Source: Tetranychus cinnabarinus
Taxonomy: Eukaryota; Arthropoda; Arachnida; Trombidiformes; Tetranychidae
Length of the DNA stretch: 64,000 bases
Direction: 5' to 3'
NCBI GenBank assembly: GCA_022266195.1
Contig: WHVY01000006.1
Coordinates: 62,001-126,000 of the forward strand
The first letter of the stretch is position 1; the number at the start of each line of letters is the position of its first letter. The notes under the pieces were generated by a model that was not told where the DNA came from, searched no databases, and worked only from the letters and a program-made list of their open reading frames with translations. Positions 46,714 through 60,620 of the stretch are shown here, piece by piece. A program made the translations under genes and the position numbers.

Positions 46714-49700
46714 GAGTAACTTTTCCAAGAATTCATTATTGATTATCTAATAAGCAATTGCACGACCATTCCATTTCAATTAAATTATATTTAAAGATTA
46801 ATTGATTCGGTTTGACAGCAAAAAACAAATTGAAAACAACAATTACTGAAGACTATCATGTTGCAAGGAAACCATTTTAGTGATGAAAATGTTTATAATT
46901 GACTGGGAGTTTAAATTTGTAGTTGTAACAATAACGATAATTGTTGATGTCGCAAAGTTTAACAATTAGTTTGATCAAAATTAAAGAGCAAAGAAAAACG
47001 AAAACATTGCATTTCTTTGAAAATTTCATTTCCATTGTTGTAAATTCATTAATCATTTCTATTTTAATAATCAAGTCATAATTTGCCGTTGCAATTGTTT
47101 GATTGAAGAAACAAAAAGGTTCAACCTTTAAATCAATTATTCGTGTTATAAACTAATAAACTTTCGTGACATTATAATTTACTATTGAAATTGTCTCAAA
47201 ATTAAGATTATTGTTGTTCACTCATGAATAACGAAAGGTTTGGTTCAATTCAATTCGTAGATTTGAATGAACAGTCGAGCAAATTGGAAATGCTGAAAAA
47301 TGGGAAAATGGTTGAACTACAAAATTCTCTCGAGAAAATTATCAATTCGAAAATTGTGATAAAATCATTATTAGCGTTTGATTAATTTCCATTTTAACAC
47401 TTCTCTATTCAATGATGACACGCAATGTTTGTTTGATGCTGTTGAACATCCAAATAGACTGATTGTTCGAGTGCTTATTCAATGTGCAATTTTCTTGATC
47501 CTTTCGATTGCGATGCTATTTTCAAGCATTATCTTCATCGATTTCAGTGTTTTTAAAATTGCACACAAACAATTAAACTAGAGATTGATTTTAGTTTAGT
47601 TTTTAAAATTAATTGTCCAACTGCAAATGGACTGTCGTTCAACTAATGATATTGAAAAGTGTTGGGATTAAGGTTACTCATTTACAGAAATTTATCGATT
47701 TCTCTTTCTTTTCGTTCCTTCCAAAATGATAGGTTATTTATCAAATTGGTCAATTTTGTTTCAATTTTTGCTGTCTTTTTACGCTCATAAATCGTTAATT
47801 AAAGGGATAAAGGTTAATAACAAGAAAACATTAGACCGATATTTATCTGGATGAAGTTGCACTCTTTTTGGCTATTAAGGTTGATCTGGTTTCGATTTTG
47901 GTATTGCATTTCAGAAAAAAGACTTGTTATTAGTAAATAAAATGAACAAACTGAAACAATTATGATTTATTGACTTAAAAAATGCATATTCAGGCTAGAT
48001 ATTCATTAAGATGAATTGATGCAAGTCCATTCGAAGATAGCGATACTCTAACATAGACACAAACTAATTGGAGCGTTTCAATGGTTGAAATTTCAATTCA
48101 TGAAGGCTTTGCGACGAATTGCGATTCTTCCAAACTGTACCAAAACCAGCTCGAAAGCTATGATCAAAGCAATTGTTTCTCTTATACTTTTGCTCTGCAT
48201 TTCGATTCTTTGGCCACATGGCTTAGTAATTGAGAACTAGATTACAAGAAAATAGAATTAAATGAAAGGAAATTAAACAAATCTGGTCTTCCGTTCTCTT
48301 TGCGGATCAGCTCTATTTTGCAGAAAGATTTACTTTCATCGCATTTTCAATAGTTTCAGGCCTAGTATCTCAGCAAAATACAGAGAATAGATAACACTAT
48401 AACGATTTCCCGATTTTTGTTTGGTAGCGACTAGTTCAACTCGATGCAGCCAAATGTCGTTGCTTTAAAGCCCAACGAAAGAGGAAACCAATGAGCTTGC
48501 AATTTGTATTACTAAATGGTAAAACTCTTATTTCTCCTCGAATTTTCGGCTATTCTTGTATTCAGAAGCACAATGTAGCGATCATTTATGAATAGTTTGT
48601 TCATCACTTCTAATTCAAGGAACCAGAATTGATTAATGTTGCTTTCGTTGATTGCAAAGTGTGATGAGATTCGAAGGGGATAAAGTTGCTCATAATTTAT
48701 GATGTTAACTGAAATCGAAATACAATCTTTTTAATTAGCCAAATAATGTGGAAAGAACAAGTAATTCATTTCACGAACAAACTCATAAGTCATAAAAAGG
48801 GAAAAAAACTTTCGATTTATCAATAATTGAAAAAGTTGACTCAATTTACAGCAAACCTAATTGATTGAAGAAAAAAACGAAAAAAAAGTTTCATTCCAAT
48901 AACCAAAATTGATATAAGTAATAATTACAAACACTAAACTCTAAATTATGATAATTATCGCGATCAGGTAACAGCAAAAAGCTACTAACATTCCGCAAGG
49001 AATAAAAGGTAAAGCAGAATACATTAACATTAATATCAATTAATATTTTTTCAGGCTCATTATGATCTTGATAATAATTGGAGGAAAACATTGACAATCT
49101 TCTAGTTTGACATGAGATCATTTCAGATAAATTGAAATGAAATCAAATGTTGCTTGGTTAATTACAACATTTCATCAAACTGAATAATGAACAAGAAATA
49201 TGTTTATATAAATATTCATTTCAATTGGCATTCCGTTTCTTTTAACCTTACATTTTCACCTTAACCATTTATTCAGTTTCATCATTTTATTAATCAGGTG
49301 AATAATGATCTTTTTTTCCTGGTTAGACTTATCGATCTTGAACATAAATCTGGGCCAATAGGAGGCTTCATGATGCACGAATGTGGATACCATGTGGAGG
49401 AAGCAAAGGAAAGAAGTCAAACTGAGACTTGGACAGGGAATGAATGGGAAGGAAAGAGTAAAAATAACAATAAAATAAGTCATTCAGTTTCCATGGAAAT
49501 TATTTTTTTCCAATTTTTTGCTTTAATTCATAATCGTTTTTCAGTCATCAGTTCATCATGAAAATGAAAAAAAAACTGAGGTTCATTAATGTAAATATTA
49601 TTAGGAACAATTGTTAACCTTCCTTGATAATCATTATCTTGATTATATTTGCAACAACTATTAGCAACGAATATAATTTTACTCCAAGTTTTATTATTAT

Positions 49701-50952
49701 TAAATGGACATTTCGTTGCTTCGCTTTTCACTTTTGCTCTGATTAACCATTAAGATGTAAATTCATACTCACATTATTTATGCTTTTTTTGCGATTTGTG
49801 CCCTTTATCGTTACAGATCAGTTCAAGTTTACATTTAACTACAGATAGTAATAATGAAGCAGAACATGAGTTTACATTCCTTTCAATTCGATAAGTCATT
49901 ATATTTATTACAGCTTCACGTAACAACGATTTAACTAATGATAATGAAGTAATGACATGAAAATTCTCATTTTCAATTGACGCATAAATTGATTTTCAAA
50001 TATTGATGTTGAGAGACGAGTTTTCATAGAAACTTTCAACTCGCATTTTCTGTCCATTTTGAATTTTATCAATACTTTGGTTTCGTTTGGTTCGAAGGAA
50101 AAACGGCTATTCTTTTGGAGATTAGGACAGAGAATTTCATTCTTTATTGTGTTCGATTTCATCTGCCAATCTGAACTAATCTGATATGAGAAATTTTCAA
50201 CTCTGATTTTCTAAAAACCGATTATTTTCATGGAAAAGTTAACTCGTAATTTTTGTTGTTTTGACCTTATTATGGTTTCTTTTGATCTTAAGACGAAGAG
50301 TTTCAGTCTTCATTGTGTTCGGTATTATTGATTACTCTGATTATCTCTAAAATTCGAAATCTAAATTTTCGAATTCGCTTAATTTCTTGATTTCTTGAAC
50401 TTTTCTCCTTCCGTTTTCAGACGTTCCTCCTGAAAGTTTTTTCCTTCCGAGACTTTTTTATCATTAGAATATTGAACACACAATCGTTTATCATTTTTAT
50501 TTCAAATTTTATTTACAAAGAATTTAAGGGTTTCTCGATTCAAATTATTCACAATATCATGAGACAGAAAAATATGATAAGATGATGGCGAAAAAACCAA
50601 AACAGAATACAAGAGAATTGTGATTTTTCTTTGAAATCATCGGCATCATAAGATTGGGCAGAAATTACTCAAAATGATTATGTAAATGAAGTGTTTACAA
50701 AATAGATTAGAACATGAAAGAAAGCAAGAAAAAAAGATTAATAATTTTACACAATTATCGTGATAATTTGAATCGTCAAGTAAATATTAATATACAATTT
50801 TCATTATAATACATTCAATTTGTAAAAAAGTGACTTTCATAGTTTATTATTTTATCACAAATGGTTCATGTGACAAGTTAGTAGGAAAGTAAAATGATAA
50901 GTGAAAACAATGTTAATCTGAATGTTGGGAAGGTAAGTTGAACATTGTTTCA
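46714..50952. other. Gene-poor region with two short hydrophobic open frames
   Basis: No exon with family resemblance was found. Two plus-strand frames encode hydrophobic segments: about 47378-47581, without a convincing start, and 48100-48240, a 46-codon frame beginning with ATG and containing IVSLILLLCISILW. The stretch 48000-48500 is less A+T-rich than its surroundings, which could mark an old mobile-element fragment or degraded gene. Confidence 0.4.
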
Positions 50953-51627
50953 TCACACATCCGTGTGATGATGAGAGTCGATATCATCGGTTGATCTGAT
51001 GGTAAAGGTGTTTGAAGGTAAGACCCGGACTCGCCGTGGATATGAAAGGGTTGCAAAGTGTTGTGGTTGGTGAGACAAGTTGTTGACTGGATAAACATCA
51101 GCATGTAAGTTGGCATTATTCACTGTCGATCCTGATCCTTGGAGTGAAGTCAAGTTGTTCAAATAATAAGAGGATCCTTGGGCTGTTCCTGTTGTGGTTA
51201 CAGTGGCTGTTGGGTTTCCAGTTAATGATGATAATGATGATGAGGATGATGTTACAATGGGTTGATTAGATGATAATGATGATGTTAATATGGTTACAGT
51301 GTTACTGTTTGTTATCGTTGATTGCAGTGAATGATTATTATTATGAGATTGATAGAGACTAGGAGAATCACTGGTCATTGATTGTTGTGAGGATAAACGA
51401 TTAATTGGTGATTGAGAGATTGTATGATGAGCTTGGTGATGATGAAGATAAGGATGATTGGAGAAAGGCACTTTCATTGAAGATGAACTATTGTAATCCG
51501 TTAAATGAATTGCATTAGTCGAGTTGATTGGTCCACAGTAATTTGATTGACCAGTGTTGTTGCAATTGTTATTAGCATTATTGTTACTGTTATTGTTATT
51601 GTTGTTGATAATGATTCCTTTCATTGA
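50953..51627 (-). CDS. C-terminal exon of an unidentified low-complexity protein
   Basis: I do not recognise this protein. A TTCAG acceptor just above 51627 opens a phase 0 frame of 224 residues ending at a stop codon at 50953. It starts with an Asn run (NNNNNNSNNNANNN), continues with Ser/Thr-, His- and Gln-rich sequence, and becomes less biased near the end (HFATLSYPRRVRVLPSNTF). The final residues, HHHTDV, fit a class I PDZ-binding motif (T-x-V). That would suit the cytoplasmic tail of a membrane protein, but this is inference. The exon is compatible in phase with the minus-strand exon at 62689-62403, which is equally unbiased for known domains. Low-complexity sequence without homology can arise by chance, but 675 bp without a stop in this A+T-rich strand is unusual. 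Confidence 0.55.
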   Translation of the reverse strand, partial: SMKGIIINNNNNNSNNNANNNCNNTGQSNYCGPINSTNAIHLTDYNSSSSMKVPFSNHPYLHHHQAHHTISQSPINRLSSQQSMTSDSPSLYQSHNNNHSLQSTITNSNTVTILTSSLSSNQPIVTSSSSSLSSLTGNPTATVTTTGTAQGSSYYLNNLTSLQGSGSTVNNANLHADVYPVNNLSHQPQHFATLSYPRRVRVLPSNTFTIRSTDDIDSHHHTDV

Positions 51628-54600
51628 CTGAATATTATTCAGTTGGTAAAGATGAAAGAAAATGATTGAAAAGAGAAAAGAATGTCAAAAAAAATTAGCT
51701 TTTCGAGTCTTCATTTTATATCGATTGAGGTTCATAAATGCAAATTGTCATTTCATGTTTTCCATATTCAGTCTCATGCAATGGTCAAGTGCAAAGGGAA
51801 TGGATTGAGCATAACATTTGGTTGCAAAAAAACAAAACAAAATCTTTATCTAAAGCTGAAAAAGAAGAACGAAAAATAAAAAAATTGAAAAAATGAGAAA
51901 ATTAAAATTTCCTTTCGACCAATGCATAGTCGTTGAATATGAGTTTCAGTGGTTGCACCTTTTCTCGTCTTTTGTTCACTCGACTGAGTAAAGTTCATTT
52001 TTTATCATTACATTATTATTAAGGTTACAAAATGATTATTTTCATTTCATTATCAAATCAAGGGCAAAGTAATAAGTCAAATCATTTTGTTTATTTAATG
52101 GATTCTGATAACTTTTACTTTTCCAGTTTCACGTAAACTTTTTTTATTCATCTTCACTCTTCATTGATCTTCTCATTCTCATATTAATATCATCAATATG
52201 CTCAACTCAACTGTAATTTAATGGATAAACAAAATGTTATTCAATCCTTTTTCTTGCCAAATGGAAATGATTATGATGATTTGTTCATCACCATTATTAT
52301 CATGGTTGTGAAGAAAGTTGAATCAAAATCATAAATCACCAAGCAAAAAGGAGTTGAGAAAGTTGAACACTTTTCAACATTCTGATCCATTCCAGTAAAC
52401 TAATATTATATTACAATAAATCATTAGCAGCATTTGATGGTTCACCACTTTCATCCACTGATTCATCATTCGCTTTTTTTGTCAATTTTCTTGTTTCTTT
52501 TAACCTTCAACAAATGATCAACATTGGGTTAGCCACTGCATCAATCAGTCAGGTAATAATTGATCAACAATAAATTACTTTTCCAACTGAAAGTTTAATG
52601 GGGAAAAGGTGATTCAAATTGATCCTGTCAACATGAGATGAGTTTGAGCAAAAAATCTGTTTGGCTTTGGATTGTCAGTGTAAACATCATGTGTGTTATC
52701 AATAATGATAATTTAATGGTATGAGTGATGATGAGGCTAAATATTCAGGTAAACATGAACCATTATCATTATCATTATTTCAGTCACATTCAACATTTAA
52801 ATGTGTAATGGATAAACAAGATTGAATACAAATTATTCATCAAAAACAAAAGGCTAAATAAATCATTTCAATTTGTAAACCTTTTAACCAATAATGTAAT
52901 TAAAATTAAATTCACCTTCAAACAACAGGTATCAAGTGATGTTAATGATGAATCAAGAATAACGAACTTGATCAAACTGAACATAATTGGTGACCAAAAA
53001 GTAAACCAATTAACCATTTTATTGCCTTACATTTGAAATAACTTTTGCCGTTACTCTTGGGATCTCATTAAACGAAACATTAGTCTGTTTCGCTTGTTCA
53101 GTTGATTGATTTTAATATAAAAAAAACAACGCAAAAACTAGAGTCAAGAGTTTACCAGATTCAGTTCTGGTAATGAATTTTCATGAGTTGCAATTTCATT
53201 TTTAAATTAAATATTGTTTCATATTTACTTTTGCCTTATTAACTGTAATCATTTCATGTTGCGCTTGAGCTGAATATGGATTATCTAGCTTTACTATTGG
53301 ATGAAATTATCTAATCCCATTGAGAAAGTGATTTTGACGGTTAGATTTCCATTGGCTTTTCGTTTTTCAACAAAATCGAGATAAAAATGAAATTTTTTGT
53401 TTTTCAAATCAATGAAAACAAACTTTTGCTAAACCTTTACTTCACTTGTTTATGTAATTGTTTTAGTCACCTCTCTAATAATTTATCTGACTATTTCATC
53501 TTATTTGAGTTTATCATGATTACTGCACAGAAATTTCTACTAAATTTTCTCTAGAATATAAACGAGCTGAAAGTTGCCTTGGAATAAAAAAGCAAAAAAT
53601 TCTCGCTCGAAACGAAAGCATTTTATGTAGCTGTTGAAACAACAAGTAAAGTGCTAGCTTATGGTAGAGTTTTAAATTGGTTTGGTTAATTGCTTGCACT
53701 TTAATGGAGTTGATGAAAAGAAATTCATTTTTCTTTTCGTTGTTTATCAACACGATACATGGTAATAGTGATTACAATTGAAAGTTGATTGTGTTTATAA
53801 ACACAAAAACAAGTAAAAAAGCGTTTCTCTCACAATAAAAAAACAAAAAACTATTAACATTAGGAGCAATGAAAAAGCACACAAATGGAAGAGAAAAATG
53901 ATGAAAATTAAATTGAAAATGCAAGTTGACAAAATCAAAGTTGACAATGTTGAGTTATTGTAGTTAATAATATCAACAACAGTAGTTTATAATAGTATTA
54001 AGTATTAATAAAATAAGTAGCTTAATACAATGAAAAAAATCTGTGGGAAGCAAGTAAAACCTCATCAACATCGTCATTATTATCATCATTATTACCATTA
54101 TCATCATCAATTGTTGAAAGTTATTATAAAAATGATGACTTTTACTTTTTTTTGTTTCATTTTCTTATTCTTGTTTCACTTTTTTTTCTTGTTCAATTTT
54201 GAGCCTCCTAAAACCCACAGAACTAACATCGTCAGTAATCATCAGATAAATCATTAGGATAACCAGAATGTTTCTCTTTCTCTCTCATGATTCTCATCAT
54301 CTTCAGGTAACAAAATATGAAACATTGAGCTTAACAATGAATGGCAAAAAAAGTATGAAGCGATTTTCGTTGTTTGTGAGAAAACAAAGAAACCATCAAG
54401 ATAAATGTTATTAACAAAGTCCATCATCAGGGAATTATCATCATCATCATCTCTTCATGATGAAAGTGTGCAAAAGAAACAGTTTAAAGAATCAAATCAT
54501 TTTCTTCTTTCATGACAGTTGCTGAGTGTTTAACAGTAACTTTTGTTTTCACCGATTAACCGAAAACTCTCGTTAAGCAAATAGCAATCAATTGAAAGAT

Positions 54601-57600
54601 GAGTTAAGGATAAAGGTTGAGGCAAGTGATGAACAAGTTTATCAACATTATCATGTTTAATATTGAACCTTTTCAATCTTGGCTCATAATCATTTCCAGA
54701 TTAAATGCAATTGAAAAGTTTACTTTTTTCATTTCAATAACAATCATTATCCTGATATTAAATGTTGAATCTTTTTTGATATTGTTTTCAAGTAAATTGA
54801 AAATGATGACAGATTAATGCATTTCAACTTTGAAATTGTGTTTACTCTGACTTTTTGTTTTCACCTTCATTCCAACATGGAGTTAACGAACAAGAAATTT
54901 TAATTCATTTAGTCTTCAATTAAAGCTAATTAAAGCTTCATTTATCTGGTGAATTTCGAGCTTTTTTTTCTGGCCAAAAATTCTTTTCTTTTTATCGTGA
55001 AATTTCATGTTGGTTGTAAAAGGCTTTTATCTCATGTATGATTGACTGGTGAGAGATTATTAAAGTGAAAAATAAGCGAATTAAAATCAGATTGAAAGAA
55101 TAATGAAAGTTGAAGACAAAAAGAATGCTGAGCATTCAAGTTGGCGTTTCAAATAAAATGATAATCGGTGTGATAATGAACTTCTCAAGATGGAAGGTGA
55201 AGAGAAGAAGAAGAAAGAAAGAAAGACAATGAGAAATTGATATTGTGTGAGACAAGATGATGGAAGTTATTTGATGAAAAATATCCAGAAAAAAATTTTG
55301 TTGTCAGGATGAGGAATCAGCGGTTTAAATTGTAACTCAAATAACATGGCAAACTAAAATTGACCAACTCGACAGAAATAAAAATATATATTTGATAATT
55401 TGGTCCAATGTGTGCTTTACAAAGTAATATTGCTTCGAATGGAGTAAAAAAAGTAAAAAATATGAAATGAAGAAATCATTTTTTTCTCTCTTCTCTCTCG
55501 CTCTCTTCAGACTGAAACATGATTTATCTGTGTTATATAAAGAATTTCAAAATGTATCATCATCATCATCAGCAATTTCTTGCACTCTTTTCTTCTTCTC
55601 ATCTTTTGTTCATCTTCAACTTGTTCTTATCAAAGTTAAAGGTAACGCAATGAGAGAAATAATAGTTTTCAAGAGTCCAAAAATTTACAGATAATTTTGA
55701 TTCTCAAGGAGGAACCAGCAAGAGGTAAGATGAAGATGATGATCAAGAGCATTTTTTCACTCTTCTTCATCCAACAATCTGCTGATAATGGATTTTCATT
55801 TGTGTAAGATGAGCAGAGAAAAAAGTCAAAGGATGAAGAGAAGGGAAAAAAGTCATGAAGAGTAAGGCAATAATAAAATTGATGATTGAATGAATCTCAG
55901 GTTTACTGTTTCTCTTCGCCATCTTTTCGTCTCTTTCAGTTCGACTTTATTCTAACCTTTTTCCAAGATCACTTGTAACTGAACCTTGTTTCATGTTGAT
56001 GTGAATAAGACTGATTTTAACCTGAATTTTCTTTTTTCATTGTTTTATTGTTCGAACAACAACAAGTAATAACATCATTTTTGATCTCATGAGATAATAT
56101 TTCTATTCCAAGTTCTCCCATTGTATAATTGTGAATCAATTTTGTTCATAACTTTTCACCATTTCTCTCGTCAGTAAATAATATCGACAATATTTTACAG
56201 ATGAATTGGTTTGATAACAAGGAAAAGTTAATAACATTCAAATTCAATTTCAATCATTTCTTTTGTTTTCTCCAATCGCTCCATTCCAACCTTTAAAATC
56301 TGTAAAATTGTTTCTCGTTATTGGACGATAATATCATGATTCATTGACATCATGAAGCTAAACGATAAAAGGAAAAAATGAATCGGTGAAATTGGTGAGA
56401 AATGCAACAAAATGGAAAAGTAATAAATTCGATAATTTATTAAAAGAGTAAATCAAAAGAATGAAATCTGAGATATCATGAATTCTATGCTCCAAGTCTT
56501 CAGAGAGAAATCATGGAGTAACTAGAGATAAAGAATATGTTCAGTGATAAATTGATGGAAAAGTTCATTCAAAATCTTATTCAGTATATCATTAATAAAA
56601 GTATGTTTATTCAGATCAAAGTTGCCCTGTAACTTGATTTTGCCTTTTTTTCTTGTTTCGTTTATTCTTTGGATATTCAGCAAAAATGGAAATCATGAAG
56701 ATGATTCCATGGAAAAGAAGAGTTTATCCATTAAGAATTGCTTAAAGGTAAATTGCGATCTAATTTACCTCAAAATGAGAAAGTTAAAGTTATTAAATAG
56801 AAATGGAATATCATTTCTTAAGATATATCAGTTTGAAAAGAATGAATATCGTTACGAAAATTTTACGATTGAAAACGCATTTTAAAAGTTCCAAACTGAT
56901 CATCTAACCCGAGGTAAAGCCATTGGCTATTGAAAACGGATCAATTTTAAATAATCATCACGATCCATTTTCGATTATTCACAATATCAGAATTTCAAGA
57001 TATACAAATTTTAGACGATCTATTTGATTACCAAAGAGGATTGAAACATTGGAATAAAAACTGAAGATATTTGCCTACCAATTGACTTATCAACTTTTAT
57101 TACTGATATTATTCAACAAGATTCACAAAACGCCCTGAGAAAAACGTTAGGACCAAACAGTAGTTAGATTCTGAATCAGATTTAAAAATACTTCAGAAGA
57201 TTCTTAATTGATGAAGACAGAAACGAAACAGTTTTAACATCGATATGATGAAGGATTGATTCAGAAAAATTTGATATGAACAGAAAAATGAAGAAAAATA
57301 TTTTTAAATTTCGATTCGTTTCGTATTTGCATCTCAATAGTTTCATATTTTCAGTTCATGAAGAGCCATTGCTTGGATAAAGAATTGCATGAGATTTCTG
57401 TCATTTAGTGTGATAAATATAGAATCGACTTCAATTTTTATTTCATTATTGAATCTTAAATGAACTCTTGAAATCAGCTGAACGATCGAGAACTTCTCAA
57501 GTTTGTCTTAAAAAAGGCATAATAAATGATGAATAAATGGACGATAAAAGTTGCAATTTGGGTGAATGAAGAATTGATTTGCAAATGGAACAGTTGAATA

Positions 57601-58548
57601 CTCTATTATCATGATTAACCTTCCCTGTTCAGTTCATCTTACCTATCATCTTTGAATGTTTTTAACAGTCTATTTTCATTTTATTATTCAGAATCTTTAA
57701 CCCAATTATCATCAACTTTCAATGTGAATTGTGTGATTTTTAAAATCAGTTTACTTTCTATTCATTGAATTGATTGAAACTCTGTAAAGTGTTTTCAAAT
57801 GAAACTGCTGATAACAATAATAATGATCATGAGAAACACTCAATGAAACATTTCTTTAGATGCAGTTCATCAAGGAAAGATATCAAAACGCGAATCAGCT
57901 TGCTTTTATTTCTTTTGTCTGTTCAGATACTCAGCTTATCATCATCATTATCCTCATGGTATCATTATTATCACAATATGTGCGCTTCCACAGAAAAGAA
58001 AGAAGAAGCAGAAGGAAAAGAAACAGAAGTTGAATAAAATGAAGAATCTAAAGATGAATCAGGAGAAGCAAAAAAAAGGGTTAAGACATTATTTATTTAG
58101 AGAAAGCATCACTTTTTTTCATTCGAAAAACACTTTTTCCTTCTTTCCACCAACCATTATATTCTGAATGTAAAGTCTCTGTTAATGCTACTCTGAGTTT
58201 GCATTCTTCGTCATCTTCGTCTTCTTTGTTTTTCTGCTCATTTCAGTCTCGAAATGAATCCAAAATCGATCTACCAAAATGAATCAGTTTCACCACTATT
58301 ATATTGAATAATGACTGTGAAAAGGATTTTGAAAGTCTCAACATTCATCTTGAGTCTTTCGGATTGAATTAACCTTTTTTTGTATCTTTTTCAGTAACAA
58401 TTTTGCTCTCTAATGTCAAGTGACAGGGAAGTCAATAAATTTCAAGATAACAATTTCCTTGGAAATAACAAGTAAAGAGAAGGAAAAGCAAGTTATCGTC
58501 TTGATTTATCATAATGAAAACAATTAAGAACAGTTGAAGAAGAAAAAC

Positions 58549-59045
58549 TGTTAGGGTTAGGGTTCGTGACAGAACCACAAGCGACAAACTTATCGAATGT
58601 GTACCGAGATCGGGGATTATATTAAACCAAGGCTAAGAGCTTTGGAACGTACACTTTGCTAACAACAATTATGGTCACACCTTAGAACTTATTATTATTA
58701 ACTGAGAGAGCACTTTATTGATTTAAATTCAATTTAGGTTTAACTAGATTCAGTTATCACAATGTAGGAAATAGAAATGGTTTTGCGGAAGTTGAACTAT
58801 TTTAGTAATACAAGGAAATAGAAGGAAGTAAGTATTTAACTTTAACAGTATGACTGGTACAACTGATTAATACTGATTATCAAGTGGTTAAGACTGATGT
58901 CTAAAGAGACTTATATACAATTATTCAAAAGATGAGATTAGTAAGTTTGACCAGTAAGGTTAGTTTGAGATGAGCAATGAGTTATCATTGGTCATTAATA
59001 CAATTTGAGGGGGAAATGATTAATAGAGTGTGTAGACCCCTTACA
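58549..59045. mobile_element. Probable solo LTR of a retrotransposon
   Basis: The segment starts TGTTAGGGTTAGGG and ends CCCCTTACA, giving the TG...CA ends typical of LTRs. The flanking four bases are AAAC on both sides, a plausible target-site duplication. If the end is taken one base earlier, the repeat reads AAAAC. The roughly 497 bp are less A+T-rich than their surroundings and contain a TATATA-like box at about 58912. There is no gag or pol frame next to it and no second copy in the window, so it is best read as a solo LTR left by recombination. The superfamily cannot be told by eye. Confidence 0.6.
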
Positions 59046-60087
59046 AAACGTTAACAATTAAACTTTCAATCTTTTGTGTAGCTTAAGGTCAACTTTCCGA
59101 CGTAAACTTGATTTATTTACTTTGATTAAAAGAGGAATCGTTTGATAGTTGAAATGATCGGAATGAGCAAAGATTTATGATTGGAATAAAAGATTGAAAA
59201 ATTATTTGGAAACAATTGATGATTCGAGAAACGAAACGATTCTTTTCATGAAATGGTATTAAAGTTTAAACAAATTCATGAATCAATGTGGAATCAGTAA
59301 TTCTGAAAGTGCTGATTCGACAAACTTTTTTTTCACTCCAAGTAACTTGCTTTTCGTTGAAAAATTATTTCAAAACTTTGCAATCTTATTTGCTACTTTA
59401 TTAGTTTAGTTTGAAATGTGAAAGAAACAAGATTCTGTTCAGTATTTTAGCAAGTTTCGTTTATTTTAGATGTGAATCAGAATCGCGAAAATTTGTTTCA
59501 TCAAGTGAAAAACCTGATAACGTGATTAAATAATGTCGGAAGAAAACTTGAATTGAAATACAATATTGTTTCCTCAATTCCCAACGAAATAGTTCAATAA
59601 AAAAATTGTTTTCTGCAAACAATTTCAATTATCGTTACATTTATTATTGCACAGTTGCTAACTTTGAAAACCCAAATAACAGAATAACAATGTTATTCTT
59701 GATCAAAAGTCAAATGGTGCTTCAGGAAAGTTATTTGATTGTCTTTTCAATCATTAAATTCTTGTCAAAATATATCCAATTGATGTGCTGTTGTCACTTG
59801 ATTAAGCAGTTCTTGAACAAAAAATTTATTTCATTCTCATCTCTTCAAGATGCTATTTTATAATTAAATTGATGAAGAGAAAAGATGAAAGGAAAAATTC
59901 TAATAATTTTTATTAATTATTTTGAAGATGACCTAAACATAAGTTGAGCCTTAGTAACAAGCAGAATAGTAAAGTCCGGAATTGAGGTATTGTTGGATTA
60001 GGCTTTTTAGCCTTGATTTTTGTACCTGGACTGGAAATTGATCTAAAATAATGGTCGTTTTTACCCAGTTTGCCTGTGTGCAATCTT

Positions 60088-60620
60088 AACTCACTAATGG
60101 TTGATGCTACAGATCTCAGATTCTAAGCATGAGCTTCCGCAGATTGAAGAAACACAAGCTCGAAAGGTCAAGGTCATTACGTTATTCCACCTTCAAATGA
60201 CGTTTGAAGGTCATTTTCATTAGAATCTTAGGGCTGTAGCATCAACGGTTCGTGAGTTATTAAAGCAAAAAAAACGATGAGAATAAATTGTTAGAAACAT
60301 AAACAGTAAAATTACACATTATTTGATTGCTTGATATTTGTTACATGTTCATAATACATGTTGACCAAAGGATAGGAGTTTTTGCATACCGTTCAGTCAA
60401 GAAATTTGTTTGAGGAAAAATTGGTTAAGCTTTGCAATGGTACAATGTATGAGCAATGAACATGTTACAAACAGCAACCAATCTGAAAAATTTTGTACTC
60501 TCAGGTCAAATTACTCAGTGACTTGAATGACCTTGAGCTTTCGAATTTATGACTCTTCAAGCTGCAGAAGCTCATGGTCAGCTTCAAGTCAGTGGTCTGC
60601 AGCATCATGAATTATGAGCA
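60088..60620. mobile_element. Decayed nested fold-back element
   Basis: The outer arms, 60088-60180 and 60526-60620, are inverted copies at moderate identity: GATGCTACAG, CATGAGCTTCCGCAG and TCAAGGTCATT at left each have near-complements at right. An inner pair (about 60334-60357 and 60447-60473), built on TTGTTACATGTTCAT and ATGAACATGTTACAAA, pairs as well. A third partial copy of the outer arm lies inverted at 60220-60264 (TGTAGCATCAACGG). No coding capacity. It resembles a complex fold-back or MITE that has accumulated mutations. Confidence 0.7.

Noticed and set aside
58551..58564. TTAGGGTTAGGG as interstitial telomeric DNA
   Set aside because: Only two units, and exactly at the predicted LTR terminus, so LTR sequence explains it better.
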